A DNA stretch of 64,000 nt from contig CACSIO010000023.1 in the NCBI GenBank assembly GCA_902705865.1, positions 273,690-337,689 of the forward strand, read 5' to 3'. Shown in pieces: positions 1-10,299 of the stretch (its first letter is position 1; the number at the start of each line of letters is the position of its first letter). The position numbers and the translations under genes are program-made. Origin of the DNA: BD1-7 clade bacterium (GTDB taxonomy: Bacteria; Pseudomonadota; Gammaproteobacteria; Pseudomonadales; DT-91). The notes under the pieces were generated by a model. That model was not told the DNA's origin. It did no database searches and worked only from the letters and a program-made list of their open reading frames with translations.

Positions 1-337
1 CACGCGCAGGTAACCCGTAGCCCTCCATCGTTTTTGCCGTGGCTTTACCAATGGCATACCACGCCGGCAATACTGGGGTTTGCGGCCAATATTGATCAAA
101 CCACTGACAACCCAGATCAACCGCGTTAGTGCTGATGAAAATCACATGATGGTAGTGCGCCAGATCCAGCACACGTGCTTTGATCTGGGCCAGATTTGAT
201 GCCGCATTGCTGGCCGTCAATGGCTCTATCGCAAGCATTGGCAGCACCAGCGCTTCATCGCCCAGCTCAGAAATCGCGTTCAGAAATGATGTATTCTGCG
301 CTTGCGGACGAGTGACAAGAATTTTTATGGCTGTCAA
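1..337 (-). CDS. hemD: Uroporphyrinogen-III synthase, 5' part only
   Basis: The minus strand starting 4 bases after the hemC stop encodes a protein beginning with a Rossmann-like strand (ILVTRPQAQN), followed by LPMLAIEPL, FISTNAV and WYAIGKATA, which fit HemD. HemD closes and isomerises hydroxymethylbilane to uroporphyrinogen III, the step after HemC. I see no ATG at the start. A TTG at 335-337 gives the expected N-terminus and is my chosen start. The gene runs off the left edge, so only about 112 codons are visible. Its position just after hemC, in the same direction, indicates one operon. Confidence 0.85.
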   Translation of the reverse strand, partial: MTAIKILVTRPQAQNTSFLNAISELGDEALVLPMLAIEPLTASNAASNLAQIKARVLDLAHYHHVIFISTNAVDLGCQWFDQYWPQTPVLPAWYAIGKATAKTMEGYGLPAR

Positions 338-341
338 TGGA

Positions 342-1286
342 TTAGTCAGCCGTTACGTGCTCGATACTGGCAAGAATTTTATCTGCCCCCTGCGCCAACA
401 AATCTTCCGCCAATCGCTCACCCAGTGCCTCAGCATTGGCCAGCGTATCGTGACCTTCGGCATACAGCATAGTTTTGCCATCGACAGAGCCAACCAATCC
501 GCGCATGTACAACTGCTCTTCACCCGCGTTATCAACAATCTGGGAAAAACCGGCAATCGGCACCTGACAACCACCGTTAAGGCGAGTATTCATCGCTCGC
601 TCCGCGCGCACACAAACGGCCGACGGCTCATGATGTAAAACGTCAAGCAGCGCAGCCGTTTCAGCATCACCACTGCGTAGCTCTATACCTACAGCACCTT
701 GCCCACAAGCGGGTAGGCTCAATGTATCAGGAATATAGCTGCGGATTCGCTCTTCCATTTTCAGCCTTAACATACCTGCAGCGGCCAAAATAATGGCATC
801 GTATTCACCATCATCGAGCTTTCTCAAACGCGTATTCACATTGCCGCGCAAGAATTTGACAACAATATCCGGACGATACTTTTGCAATTGCGATTGACGA
901 CGCAAACTGGATGTCCCGACCACTGCTGCTTCTGGCAGGGCATCAATGCTGTCGTATTGATTCGAGATAAAAGCGTCACGCGGGTCTTCACGCTCACAAA
1001 TCGGCCCGAGGCTCAGTCCGTCAGGAAAATGCATGGGCACATCTTTCATAGAGTGCACCGCAATATCGGATTCACCATCCAGGATGGCTCGCTCGAGCTC
1101 TTTTACAAACAAACCCTTGCCGCCAATTTTGGCCAAAGGGCTGTCTAGTAACTTGTCGCCGCGCGTAGAAATCGCGTGAAACTCAACAGTTAGATTCGAG
1201 TGATGGCTTTCAAGCACCTGCTTGACGTATTCAGCCTGCCACATAGCCAGAGGACTTTTGCGCGTCGCGATGGTGAGAGTTTTCAT
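342..1286 (-). CDS. hemC: Porphobilinogen deaminase (hydroxymethylbilane synthase)
   Basis: Cytosolic enzyme that polymerises four porphobilinogens into hydroxymethylbilane in haem synthesis. The N-terminus has the family block [17 protein letters not shown]. The middle has [11 protein letters not shown] and [14 protein letters not shown]. The C-terminal domain carries [10 protein letters not shown], whose Cys attaches the dipyrromethane cofactor. I chose the ATG at 1286 because the product then begins [12 protein letters not shown] as in homologues. An in-frame start 42 bases further upstream would add 14 residues with no family counterpart. The length of 314 aa is normal. hemD follows after 4 bases and algR lies upstream in the same direction, as in Pseudomonas. 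Confidence 0.96.
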   Translation of the reverse strand: MKTLTIATRKSPLAMWQAEYVKQVLESHHSNLTVEFHAISTRGDKLLDSPLAKIGGKGLFVKELERAILDGESDIAVHSMKDVPMHFPDGLSLGPICEREDPRDAFISNQYDSIDALPEAAVVGTSSLRRQSQLQKYRPDIVVKFLRGNVNTRLRKLDDGEYDAIILAAAGMLRLKMEERIRSYIPDTLSLPACGQGAVGIELRSGDAETAALLDVLHHEPSAVCVRAERAMNTRLNGGCQVPIAGFSQIVDNAGEEQLYMRGLVGSVDGKTMLYAEGHDTLANAEALGERLAEDLLAQGADKILASIEHVTAD

Positions 1287-1452
1287 AATTTGCAGTGGTG
1301 TAGAAATGAATCGCAATAATAACGACAACGGCGTCAGGATTAAATGGTTTTAACTCCGTGACGCCGCCAAGAGGAAGATTTTATCGATCTGAGTATTTGT
1401 GGAGTCTGAAGATAGAGCCGCCTAAGGCCTGAAGCCAATAGCGACCAAACGT

Positions 1453-2199
1453 CTACAGCTGCTTCAGTCGCTGCCTGATCTGAGTCACCAACCGGCGACT
1501 CACCACAGGCTTAACCTCAACGCCCTCAATCGACAATTGATATTGGCCCTGAGCGTTTTTTTCCAATGCATTTACATGCTTAAGTGACACCAGCGCATTA
1601 CGGTGCACCCGTGTAAACTGCTCGGGAAACTCTGTTTCCAGTGCCTTAAGGCTTTCATCCAAAATGGACTCACCATCGGTGTAATAGACAGTGACATATT
1701 TATGTTCTGCCTGCAGTACACGCACATCTTTCAACGGGATTAAACTGACATTACCACGGGAATGTGCACTCAAGTGCTGGCGTGTAGGATCACCAGCGCC
1801 GTGCTCTTTCACATAGCTTTTGGATGCCTGAGACAGCGCCTTTTCGAGCTTCTCAGCATTGACCGGCTTTAATAAATAGCCCGACGCCTGCACATCAAAA
1901 GCATCAATCGCGTACTCGTCATAAGCCGTGGTAAAAATAATACTGGTATGGTCGCCGGGATCTTCTTCCGCGATATTGCGTGCCGCCTCCATGCCGTCCA
2001 TGCCCGGCATACGAACATCCAACAGGATGACGTCAGGTTCCAACGACCGAAACTGTTCGAGAGCTTCCAGACCATTTTTGGCCTCGCCCACACAGCTATA
2101 ACCGTCTATATCTCCCACCATCTTCATTAAACGCTGGCGGGCCAGAGATTCATCGTCAACGATTAACACACGAATGTTGTTCGAAGGCGCATCTGTCAT
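1453..2199 (-). CDS. algR: LytTR-type response regulator, AlgR-like
   Basis: DNA-binding response regulator of 248 aa. The receiver domain occupies about residues 9-125, with the acidic pair D15-D16, phospho-acceptor D61 in LLDVRMPGMDG, and the conserved lysine in LLKPV. The C-terminal half (about 140-245) is a LytTR DNA-binding domain, with VSLIPLKDVRVLQAEHKY and FTRVHRNALV. In Pseudomonas AlgR regulates alginate, type IV pili and virulence together with FimS/AlgZ. Here it follows the kinase gene by a single base, so the two are co-transcribed. The targets in this organism cannot be read from the sequence. Confidence 0.9.
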   Translation of the reverse strand: MTDAPSNNIRVLIVDDESLARQRLMKMVGDIDGYSCVGEAKNGLEALEQFRSLEPDVILLDVRMPGMDGMEAARNIAEEDPGDHTSIIFTTAYDEYAIDAFDVQASGYLLKPVNAEKLEKALSQASKSYVKEHGAGDPTRQHLSAHSRGNVSLIPLKDVRVLQAEHKYVTVYYTDGESILDESLKALETEFPEQFTRVHRNALVSLKHVNALEKNAQGQYQLSIEGVEVKPVVSRRLVTQIRQRLKQL

Positions 2200-2200
2200 A

Positions 2201-3256
2201 TTATCTCCTTGATTGTTCTACCCGATAGCATAGCCTGACCCGATACATATCGCCCATATCGGTCATTTCCAGCGTAGCACTTTCGCCATAAAGCCGTTCA
2301 ATCCGATGTCGGATATTGGCCATCGCCATGCGATTTGACTGTCGATTACTGCGTTGCTGAGCTTCACGATCAGGTATTTGGGTGTTATCGATAACAATTT
2401 CGACAAGCCCATTGTCAGAGGTTCCTTTGATGCTGATCATCCCTGGTTCAGGATTTGGTTGAATACCATAATAGATGGCATTTTCCAGTATAGGTTGTAA
2501 GCACAAACTCGGGATCGGCAATTCAACATCTAATTGCTCGAAATCGCAGGTGTACTGCAACCGTTCTTCAATACGGATCTGCTCAATCGCCAGATACCGT
2601 TGACTCAAAATCCATTCTTCACGAATCGTGGTTTCAACCACGTTATCACGCAAACTGGCGCGCATCAGTGCTGCTAAGTCTTCTACCATGCGCTCGGCTC
2701 TATCCGGCGCAAAACAAATGAGGCTGGCAATACTATTTAAACTATTAAACAAAAAGTGCGGCCGTATTCGCGCTTGTAAAGCCATCAACGTGGCTCGAAG
2801 CTCTGCCTGCTGCTGATTCAAAAGCTGTTGGTGCACATAAAGATAGCGCAGACCGATCCCAATGATGATGGTACTCAACAAAAAATTGCGCAGAATAAAA
2901 TCCCAATTCATCGTCGCACTGTCGAACCACCAACCCGGCTGCTCCAACCACTCTACAATCAAGCCCATGACCAGCGCCATGGCAACCAGCAGCAGATATG
3001 CAGACGTGACGGCCACACGGCGAGGCAGCACACTCAGGCGTGTTCGCAATACACACAGCAACGCAGCGGAACAAATGGCCTGCCACTGCACATACAGTGT
3101 CGCCAAGCCAAAGTAGGTCCAATCAAAATGAACACCGTCCTGAAATAATACATCCAGGATGACGATAAACTGACAGACCGTGATCAGTACAAACAGAGCC
3201 TGATAGTCGCAAAGATTCGGCAACAGGAAGCGGGTTTCATCTGTGTCATCACGCAT
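2201..3256 (-). CDS. algZ: AlgZ/FimS-type sensor histidine kinase (LytS/YehU class)
   Basis: Inner-membrane sensor of 351 aa. The N-terminal 150 residues hold about four hydrophobic segments with no large periplasmic domain. The His_kinase block follows, with RPHFLFNSLNSIASL and H167 at the phosphorylation position. The ATPase part has PSLCLQPILENAIYYGI (N-box-like) and RHRIERLYGESATLEM. Kinases of this class often lack canonical kinase motifs; the Pseudomonas AlgZ/FimS homologue is atypical in this way. It pairs with the response regulator one base downstream. A candidate promoter and a palindrome lie upstream at 3294-3323. Confidence 0.88.
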   Translation of the reverse strand: MRDDTDETRFLLPNLCDYQALFVLITVCQFIVILDVLFQDGVHFDWTYFGLATLYVQWQAICSAALLCVLRTRLSVLPRRVAVTSAYLLLVAMALVMGLIVEWLEQPGWWFDSATMNWDFILRNFLLSTIIIGIGLRYLYVHQQLLNQQQAELRATLMALQARIRPHFLFNSLNSIASLICFAPDRAERMVEDLAALMRASLRDNVVETTIREEWILSQRYLAIEQIRIEERLQYTCDFEQLDVELPIPSLCLQPILENAIYYGIQPNPEPGMISIKGTSDNGLVEIVIDNTQIPDREAQQRSNRQSNRMAMANIRHRIERLYGESATLEMTDMGDMYRVRLCYRVEQSRR

Positions 3257-3711
3257 ATTGATCCAGTCATGGCATAACGTGGGTGAATAAAGGATAATAT
3301 ACAGTTCAGTGTGTCACTGAAAACATTGTTCGACATCATCCGACGTGCCTTCTGTAGGCTTTCGCGAGTATCTGAACCGATAAATGCCTGTGTATTAACC
3401 GAGTATTTGTGTGTTCAGCGGTTCTGCCACATCATCATGATTAAGGCAGTCCACGATCCATTCAGTGATGTTAACGGCTCCGTTTTCCTGCACCCATCCT
3501 GTATATGACAATGAACACCTAACAGAAGTTCCATGTCAATGCGAAACTTTGGATTTGCGAGTGGGTCAGATCTACGAACCGTCAGACAAGTTTTTATGAT
3601 GACTGTTTCAGTGCTTGCCGTTAACCCCTGCAGATGTGCTGAACAGAGTTTCAACAAGGTAGTAGCAGAATTGCCTGTACGCCGTAAACCGGGACATCAA
3701 GAGATACTTCC
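3257..3711. other. 455-bp intergenic region between divergent algZ and argH
   Basis: No convincing gene. Short reading frames on both strands lack a plausible ribosome-binding site and resemble no family known to me. The left end carries the algZ promoter candidate described separately. The right end must hold argH expression signals, with AAGAGA about 7 bases before the argH ATG as a weak Shine-Dalgarno. Confidence 0.5.
3294..3323 (-). promoter_or_regulatory. Candidate algZ promoter with inverted repeat
   Basis: On the minus strand, TTTTCA (3318-3323) and TATTAT (3294-3299) are separated by 18 bases and lie about 40 bases upstream of the algZ ATG. A perfect 7-base inverted repeat, TTCAGTG-TGT-CACTGAA (3305-3321), overlaps the -35 and the spacer, where a repressor or activator could bind. 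The match to the -35 consensus is modest. The binding protein is unknown; the site does not resemble the published AlgR half-site. Confidence 0.35.
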
Positions 3712-5103
3712 ATGAGTGATAAAAACGAATCTACCATGTGGGGCGGCCGTTTCACAGAAGCAACTGACACCTTTGTCGAGCGCTTCACGGCCTCCATACA
3801 ATTTGATCAGCGCCTGTTTCACCACGACATCAATGGCTCGATCGCGCACGCCAAGATGCTCAACAAAGCCGGCGTGCTGAATGACGAAGAACTGTCTGCG
3901 ATTGAAACCGGACTGGAAGAGATCCGCCAAGATGCCATAAATGGCAATATAGAATGGTCGATTCAGCTGGAAGACGTGCACATGAATATTGAGGCGCGCC
4001 TGACGGACAAAATTGGTATTACCGGCAAGAAGCTACACACCGGGCGCTCTCGAAACGACCAAGTTGCAACGGATATTCGCTTGTACTTACGTGACGCTAT
4101 CGATGCTATTGCCATCGAACTACGTCGCTTGCAAAGCGGCTTGATCACACAAGCAGAGATTTACGCCGATGCTATCATGCCGGGTTTTACACACCTGCAA
4201 ACGGCTCAGCCAGTTACCTTTGGACACCATCTATTGGCGTGGAATGAGATGCTCGAACGCGATTATTCACGCCTGATGGATTGCCGCAAACGCATGAATC
4301 AATCTCCGCTAGGTGCTGCTGCGCTGGCAGGGACAACCTATCCGATTGATCGTGAACTAACCGCTAGCCTGCTGGGCTTTGACAAGCCAACCGAGAACTC
4401 TCTGGATTCCGTCAGTGATCGCGACTTCGCGATCGAATTCAATGCTTTCGCCAGTATCTTGCTGATGCACTTATCACGATGCTCGGAAGAATTGATCTTG
4501 TGGACATCGGCCCAATTTAACTTCATTGACCTACCGGATCGTTTTTGCACCGGGTCATCCATCATGCCACAGAAGAAAAACCCGGATGTGCCTGAGCTAG
4601 TGCGTGGCAAAACCGGCCGCGTTATCGGCCACCTGACCTCACTGCTCGTACTGATGAAAGGCCAGCCATTGGCTTACAACAAAGACAATCAGGAAGACAA
4701 AGAACCGCTATTTGATACGATCGATACCGTCCAAGATTGCCTAAAAGCTTTCGCTGATATGGTGCCTGCGATTCAAATCAAGGGCGACGGCATGTACGAA
4801 GCAGCCAAACGTGGATTCTCTACTGCCACTGACCTCGCCGATTATTTGGTACGCAAAGGCGTGGCATTCCGTGATGCGCACGAAATCGTTGGTCAGTCAG
4901 TCGCTTACGGCATCGATTCAGGCAAAGATTTGTCAGAAATGACGCTGAAAGAACTGCAACAATTCAGCGACATCATCACCGATGACGTGTTTGATGTTCT
5001 GACACTCGAAGGTTCAGTTGCGGCCCGTAACCATATTGGTGGAACCGCACCGCAACAAGTGCGAGCAGCCGCAGCACGGGCACGACAGCTGATCGCTAAA
5101 TAG
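3712..5103 (+). CDS. argH: Argininosuccinate lyase
   Basis: Cleaves argininosuccinate to arginine and fumarate, the last step of arginine synthesis; active as a cytosolic tetramer. The 463-aa product has the fumarate-lyase superfamily blocks in order: MWGGRF at the N-terminus, [27 protein letters not shown] (general acid/base region) and the flexible signature loop [12 protein letters not shown] with the catalytic serine. Length is typical. It is divergent from algZ and ends in a strong bidirectional terminator. Confidence 0.97.
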   Translation: MSDKNESTMWGGRFTEATDTFVERFTASIQFDQRLFHHDINGSIAHAKMLNKAGVLNDEELSAIETGLEEIRQDAINGNIEWSIQLEDVHMNIEARLTDKIGITGKKLHTGRSRNDQVATDIRLYLRDAIDAIAIELRRLQSGLITQAEIYADAIMPGFTHLQTAQPVTFGHHLLAWNEMLERDYSRLMDCRKRMNQSPLGAAALAGTTYPIDRELTASLLGFDKPTENSLDSVSDRDFAIEFNAFASILLMHLSRCSEELILWTSAQFNFIDLPDRFCTGSSIMPQKKNPDVPELVRGKTGRVIGHLTSLLVLMKGQPLAYNKDNQEDKEPLFDTIDTVQDCLKAFADMVPAIQIKGDGMYEAAKRGFSTATDLADYLVRKGVAFRDAHEIVGQSVAYGIDSGKDLSEMTLKELQQFSDIITDDVFDVLTLEGSVAARNHIGGTAPQQVRAAAARARQLIAK

Positions 5104-5119
5104 CGGATTGGCAGTTTAC

Positions 5120-5162
5120 ACCCACAAAAAAGCCGAATGTTATTTCCGGCTTTTTTGTGGGT
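5120..5162. terminator. Bidirectional rho-independent terminator after argH
   Basis: A perfect 16-base inverted repeat (5120-5135 and 5147-5162) contains A6/T6 tracts and a GCCG/CGGC core around an 11-base loop. It is followed on the plus strand by a further run of T (5164-5170). It lies between the convergent argH and GGDEF-EAL genes and can serve both. Confidence 0.9.
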
Positions 5163-5180
5163 GTTTTTTTGTGCGCCTAG

Positions 5181-8147
5181 CTAGTCGAGCAGCACAGGTT
5201 GCCCGGTTTGCAGATATTCCAACACCTCATCCGGCTGCATGGGTTTGCTGAATAAAAAGCCCTGCACATTGCCGCAGTTGGCTTCTAGCAGCAAGTCCAG
5301 TTGCTCTTGGCGTTCTACACCTTCTGCGACCAAATTACAGTCGTAACTGAGCGCTATACCCGCGATCGCACTCACCAAACGCAACTCGCTGGATCCTGGC
5401 GCGACATGACTGATAATTTGGCGATCAATCTTTAACTCGTTGACCGGCAAACGATTCAGGTACTGTAAGGACGACATACCCAGAGCAAAATCGTCAATCG
5501 CAATATGCACGCCTAAATCACGTAAATCACTCAACGTCGCATAAGCAAAGCCAATATCCTGCATCAAAATATTTTCACTGATTTCAACCGTCAATAATTC
5601 AGCGGGCACACAGGTTTCCTGCAATGCACGGCGCACCGTTTTAACCAATTCTTTATCACGATAATGGCGTTCAAAGGTATTAATTGAAATACCGTTACCG
5701 ACATATCCTTCGTCCAGCCATTCGCGTAATTGCCAGCAGGCCTTTTCAACGACCCAATCTCCTAGTCGAGTGCCCATGCCCAAATCTTCAGCAGTACGCA
5801 AAAAATGGGCAGGTTTAAGCAAGCCTCGCTTGGGGTGATTCCAACGTAACAGTGCTTCAAAGCCGGTTAAACAGCGCGTACGTGCATCGAACTTCGGTTG
5901 GTAGGCCAAATAGAATTCTTCATCCAACGAGGCCAGACGCAAATCACGTTCTAGGTCCTGCCGCAGCTGCGCACGGTTATGCATATCTGAGGTGAAAAAC
6001 TGATACCCGTTTTTACCTTGCTCTTTGGCGTGATACATCGCCGTATCCGCGTGCTTGATCAGCTGGTCTTCAACAATGCTGTCATCTGGGTAAAGCGCAA
6101 TACCAATACTGCAACCAATTTGTACTTTCTTGCCCTGCAGGAAAAACGGATCGTTCAATACATCCACAATTTTTTGAGCAACCTGCGCTGCGGCATTTTC
6201 GGCAGTGGTACGATCTACCAACGTATTCAGTACCACAATAAATTCATCGCCACCCATGCGTGCAACGGTGTCATCACTGCGAATACTGTGTCGCAATCGT
6301 CGAGCAACATCGATCAGCAAGCGATCGCCTAGGGCGTGCCCCATGGTGTCGTTAACGGCCTTGAAGCCATCCAGATCAAGAAACAAAAGGGCGACAAAAT
6401 GACGGTTGCGACGTGCTCGCTGCAACGCCTGCGACAAACGATCAGAAAACAATGCGCGATTCGGTAGATCCGTTAACGGGTCATAGTAAGCCAGCTTTTT
6501 AATATTTTCTTCGGAGTTCTTGGCTTCGGTGATGTCTTTAAAACTGGTGATCAAGCCGAGAAATTCGTCACGCGAGTCATACACAGCGCTGATGCTTAGC
6601 CAAGCCACAAAGGCTTCGCCATTAGCTCGCCGACTTAATAGCTCACCTTCCCAATGATTACTGGAATCCAATGACGGCTTGATATCATTCGAGAAGGTAA
6701 TCTCGTGCCAGCCGGATCCAATACGTGACGGCTTTTCACCGATCATGGCTTCTGCACTATGACCAGTAATCTTGCTGAAAGCCCGATTGACCTGAACAAT
6801 CACGCCATCCGCGTTGGTGATATAAACGCCTTCCAGCGAATTTTCAAACACCTTAGCGGCCATACGTTGCTTGGCTTCGTTTTGACGACGCTCGGTAATA
6901 TCACGCGCTACGATCAACATACCTTCGAGCAGGTTGTGTTCATCACGCAAGATGGACAGCTTTAATTCCAGCGGAATCAGCTCACCATCGCAGTTGGTAC
7001 CAAAGGTTTCGACAATTTCTGTGGGTTCACTATCAGCATCTGCCTCAGGGCGCATAACACTATCGGCAAGCCGTCGTGCAAGGCTGTCAGCGATGGTTTT
7101 CAGGCCCAAGATATCCAGCAAACGCGAGTCTTTAATCACATCGGCAGGCGCAAAACCCAGCACATCACGCACTGACGGGCTGATATAATTCACCCGAAAC
7201 AGCGTATCTGTGGTGATCACCACATCGGAAAAGCTATCAGCCAACAATTGATACCGACGTTGCTGCTCACTCAGAATCTGCCGTGTTTTCAGAACATCAG
7301 TAATATCACGCGCGACAACAACCGCATTGATGACGTTGTCTTGTTCATCACGCTCCAGTGCCGCACTGCGGAAATAAAAGTGACGCCAGTTACCCAAATG
7401 GTCTTGCAGACGAATTGTAACGGAAAAAACCTCATCCGCTGCCAATTCAGAATGCATCTTGAGCATTTCTTCAGGGCTTAGCTTGTCATCAGGATGTGTA
7501 ATATAGGAAACAAAATTGCCTTGCGTCTGCTCGATTTCTTCCGGGCTGTAACCGAGTGACAGGGCAATATCATCATTCTGGAAGATGGATTCACGCCGCT
7601 CAAAATCAAAAATCATCAAGAAATCCGGCACCGTTTTCAGTACCGTCGACAAAAACTGCTGGCGTTCTTCCAGTTCTTTTTCGGCAGTTTCTACCGGTGT
7701 CACATCAACCGCACTCACCAATAGCCCCAGCGCCAATTGTTGAGTGCCCGGCACTTCAACGTTGGTCCATAGCGTTTTGCTAGCTTGGCCTATTTTCTCG
7801 AGATGGGAGTAAAAGACATGGCGGCGTTTGCTGGTCGGAATACTGAGCACCGCATAACAAAGCTGCAAAGCAGTGTCGCAGGATAGATCATTGCGATAGG
7901 TTCGATTAAACTCTTCGAGGCACTCATCAACCTGATATAGCTGACACGCTGTCGCGTTAACGTCCGTAATCTGAATGCGCGCAGCAATCGACGGCAAAAA
8001 GTCTTGATGACTGTTTGCATAGGCTTCAGCAGCTACAGGCGTATGAAGTTCGTGCTCCTCCAAAAAAGCCTGCAACGGCCCGGTTTCTATCAGCCACTGT
8101 GGAATGACAGACCGGTGAAATTGTGATTGATAATAGTCTGATTTCAT
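5181..8147 (-). CDS. PAS-GGDEF-EAL c-di-GMP signalling protein
   Basis: A 988-aa multi-domain protein without clear membrane segments. After a PAS-like N-terminal region (to about 165) come three PAS/PAC units (about 165-290, 295-420, 425-545), then GGDEF (about 550-715) and EAL (about 725-975). The cyclase site is intact (RMGGDEF), with an RSDD inhibitory-site motif five residues before it. The EAL part keeps EALLRW, the SIN asparagine, VEISEN, the IDD pair, KIDRQ and AEGVE. Loop 6 is unusual: DDFALGMSSL rather than the common DDFGTGYSSL, which could lower phosphodiesterase activity. So it may make, degrade, or do both to c-di-GMP. Signal and partners are unknown; a PilZ receptor is encoded about 2.4 kb away. 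Confidence 0.92.
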   Translation of the reverse strand: MKSDYYQSQFHRSVIPQWLIETGPLQAFLEEHELHTPVAAEAYANSHQDFLPSIAARIQITDVNATACQLYQVDECLEEFNRTYRNDLSCDTALQLCYAVLSIPTSKRRHVFYSHLEKIGQASKTLWTNVEVPGTQQLALGLLVSAVDVTPVETAEKELEERQQFLSTVLKTVPDFLMIFDFERRESIFQNDDIALSLGYSPEEIEQTQGNFVSYITHPDDKLSPEEMLKMHSELAADEVFSVTIRLQDHLGNWRHFYFRSAALERDEQDNVINAVVVARDITDVLKTRQILSEQQRRYQLLADSFSDVVITTDTLFRVNYISPSVRDVLGFAPADVIKDSRLLDILGLKTIADSLARRLADSVMRPEADADSEPTEIVETFGTNCDGELIPLELKLSILRDEHNLLEGMLIVARDITERRQNEAKQRMAAKVFENSLEGVYITNADGVIVQVNRAFSKITGHSAEAMIGEKPSRIGSGWHEITFSNDIKPSLDSSNHWEGELLSRRANGEAFVAWLSISAVYDSRDEFLGLITSFKDITEAKNSEENIKKLAYYDPLTDLPNRALFSDRLSQALQRARRNRHFVALLFLDLDGFKAVNDTMGHALGDRLLIDVARRLRHSIRSDDTVARMGGDEFIVVLNTLVDRTTAENAAAQVAQKIVDVLNDPFFLQGKKVQIGCSIGIALYPDDSIVEDQLIKHADTAMYHAKEQGKNGYQFFTSDMHNRAQLRQDLERDLRLASLDEEFYLAYQPKFDARTRCLTGFEALLRWNHPKRGLLKPAHFLRTAEDLGMGTRLGDWVVEKACWQLREWLDEGYVGNGISINTFERHYRDKELVKTVRRALQETCVPAELLTVEISENILMQDIGFAYATLSDLRDLGVHIAIDDFALGMSSLQYLNRLPVNELKIDRQIISHVAPGSSELRLVSAIAGIALSYDCNLVAEGVERQEQLDLLLEANCGNVQGFLFSKPMQPDEVLEYLQTGQPVLLD

Positions 8148-8605
8148 CGCGGATGTGACTTCGCTGTTATTATATCAGTCAGTTTTGCAAGTCTAGTGCC
8201 ACTGTCTTCGACAATGAAAAAGTGTGACGCAATCTACACCTTTTTTGGCGCAAGACCTTAAAAAGCATGAAGGGAAACACATTCTCATCATATTTGAGTG
8301 TGGCACATCATCTCATGGATTTTTGTACCATTCTGCAGCCTCGACAAAAATAGCGCAAACCCCTATTTTTTAAGTGTTAAATGCATTATCCTCCGTGCCG
8401 AAAAAATGCTCACCCATATTTGAGGGGGGTACTTCAACGCCGATTTCACCATCGCGTTTTTAATGCTGCAACGAAGAAATTCAACCCTTCTAGCAGTATT
8501 TCCCAGCCACAACATTTGTCGGCTTTATCATTGATTCCATGCAGGCTTTTCGCTAAGGTCGCTGACAAATTTTCGTCAACTAGTGACTAAATACGGCGCT
8601 TTTTT
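8148..8605. other. 458-bp intergenic region upstream of ettA and the GGDEF-EAL gene
   Basis: Divergent upstream region for two genes. Small reading frames here lack Shine-Dalgarno sequences and family resemblance. I saw no convincing promoter pair and no strong hairpin. The ettA start at 8606 has no obvious Shine-Dalgarno. Confidence 0.4.
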
Positions 8606-10276
8606 ATGGCTCAATACGTATACACAATGAACCGCGTCAGCAAAGTGGTTCCTCCCAAGAAACAAATCCTTAAAGACATTTCATTGTCGTTTTTCCCTGG
8701 CGCAAAAATCGGTGTATTGGGTTTGAATGGCTCCGGTAAATCCAGCTTGCTGAAAATCATGGCAGGTGTCGATAAGGAATATGACGGCGAAGCACGCCCA
8801 ATGCCAGACATCAATGTCGGCTACCTGCAACAAGAACCTCAGCTTAACCCAGAGAAAGACGTGCGTGGCAACGTCGAGGAAGGCATGGCCGAAGCTGTCA
8901 ACGCCCTCAAAGAACTGGATGAGGTTTACGCAGCCTATGCTGCGGAAGATGCTGACTTTGATGCACTTGCCAAACGCCAGGCCGAACTGGAAGACATCAT
9001 CCACGCCTGGGATGCCCACAACCTTGAAACACAACTGGAAAAAGCTGCAGATGCGTTGCGTCTACCCGCCTGGGATGCGGACGTCACAACATTATCCGGC
9101 GGTGAACAACGCCGCGTTGCGCTGTGTCGCCTGTTGTTGTCCAAACCTGACATGCTCCTATTGGACGAACCGACCAACCATTTGGATGCTGTTTCTGTGG
9201 CCTGGCTGGAACACTTTCTGTGTGAATTCCCGGGCACCGTGGTTGCCATTACCCATGATCGCTACTTCCTGGATAACGCGGCGCAATGGATTCTTGAACT
9301 GGATCGAGGCCACGGCTATCCATTTGAAGGGAACTACAGTGCTTGGCTGGACGCTAAAGAAAAACGTCTAGTGCAGGAAGAAAAACAAGAAGCAGGGCGC
9401 CAGAAGGCCATTAAGTCAGAACTGGAATGGGTTCGAGGAAACGCTAAAGGGCGTCAATCCAAAAGCAAGGCTCGCCTGGCACGCTTTGATGAACTGAACT
9501 CCCAAGATTTCCAAACACGCAACGAAACCAACGAGATTTATATTCCACCGGGTGACAAACGCCTCGGTGACAAGGTCATTGAATTTCACGATGTCAGCAA
9601 AAGCTTTGACGGCCGCGAGGCACTGTTCACCGACTTCAGCGCTGTCATTCCCAAGGGCGCTATCGTCGGTATTGTGGGCGGTAACGGCGCGGGTAAATCC
9701 ACACTGTTTAAAATGATCACCGGTCAGGAACAACCCGATGCTGGCGAGATCGTTATTGGTGAGACCGTTGAGCTAGCCTATGTCGATCAGTCTCGCGACG
9801 CCTTAGCCGGCGAAAAGACGGTATGGGAAGAAGTCTCTGACGGCCTCGATATGATCACTATCGGTAGCTACCAAGTTAGCTCGCGTTCCTATATTAGTCG
9901 CTTCAACTTCAAAGGGTCTTCTCAGCAGAAGTTTGTTAAAGACCTGTCAGGTGGTGAGCGTAATCGCCTGCACTTGGCAAAAATGCTCAAGAAAGGTGGC
10001 AATGTTCTGCTGCTGGATGAGCCGACCAATGATCTCGACGTGGAAACACTACGTGCTTTAGAAGAAGCCATACTAGCGTTCCCCGGCGTTGTTCTGTGTA
10101 TCTCGCACGATCGCTGGTTTCTGGATCGTATTGCCACACATGTTATCGGCTATGAAGATAACGGCGACGTGGTCTTCCATGAAGGTAACTTCAACGAATA
10201 TGAAGCCGACCGTATTGCCCGACTGGGCGATGCGGCCTTGATTCCAACACGGATTAAACACAAGAAAATCGGTTAA
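8606..10276 (+). CDS. ettA: Energy-dependent translational throttle protein EttA (ABC-F)
   Basis: ABC-F ATPase of 556 aa that binds the ribosomal E site and gates entry into elongation according to the ATP/ADP ratio. It has two ABC domains. The first has Walker A GLNGSGKSS, signature LSGGEQRR and Walker B LLLDEPTNHLD. The second has GGNGAGKST, LSGGERNR and LLLDEPTNDLD. Between them is the P-site tRNA-interaction linker rich in Lys/Arg (KGRQSKSKARLARFDEL). There are no membrane segments, so it is not a transporter. The N-terminus (MAQYVYTMNRVSKVVPPKK) is that of EttA rather than Uup or YheS. Confidence 0.96.
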   Translation: MAQYVYTMNRVSKVVPPKKQILKDISLSFFPGAKIGVLGLNGSGKSSLLKIMAGVDKEYDGEARPMPDINVGYLQQEPQLNPEKDVRGNVEEGMAEAVNALKELDEVYAAYAAEDADFDALAKRQAELEDIIHAWDAHNLETQLEKAADALRLPAWDADVTTLSGGEQRRVALCRLLLSKPDMLLLDEPTNHLDAVSVAWLEHFLCEFPGTVVAITHDRYFLDNAAQWILELDRGHGYPFEGNYSAWLDAKEKRLVQEEKQEAGRQKAIKSELEWVRGNAKGRQSKSKARLARFDELNSQDFQTRNETNEIYIPPGDKRLGDKVIEFHDVSKSFDGREALFTDFSAVIPKGAIVGIVGGNGAGKSTLFKMITGQEQPDAGEIVIGETVELAYVDQSRDALAGEKTVWEEVSDGLDMITIGSYQVSSRSYISRFNFKGSSQQKFVKDLSGGERNRLHLAKMLKKGGNVLLLDEPTNDLDVETLRALEEAILAFPGVVLCISHDRWFLDRIATHVIGYEDNGDVVFHEGNFNEYEADRIARLGDAALIPTRIKHKKIG

Positions 10277-10299
10277 CACATCCTTCGCTATTACCTGCA

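Noticed and set aside
8381..8590. A 69-aa open frame before ettA
   Set aside because: No Shine-Dalgarno, no recognisable sequence, typical of chance frames in an upstream region.
8766..9371. A 201-aa open frame inside ettA on the same strand
   Set aside because: It lies wholly within the well-supported ettA gene in another frame and has biased, low-information composition.
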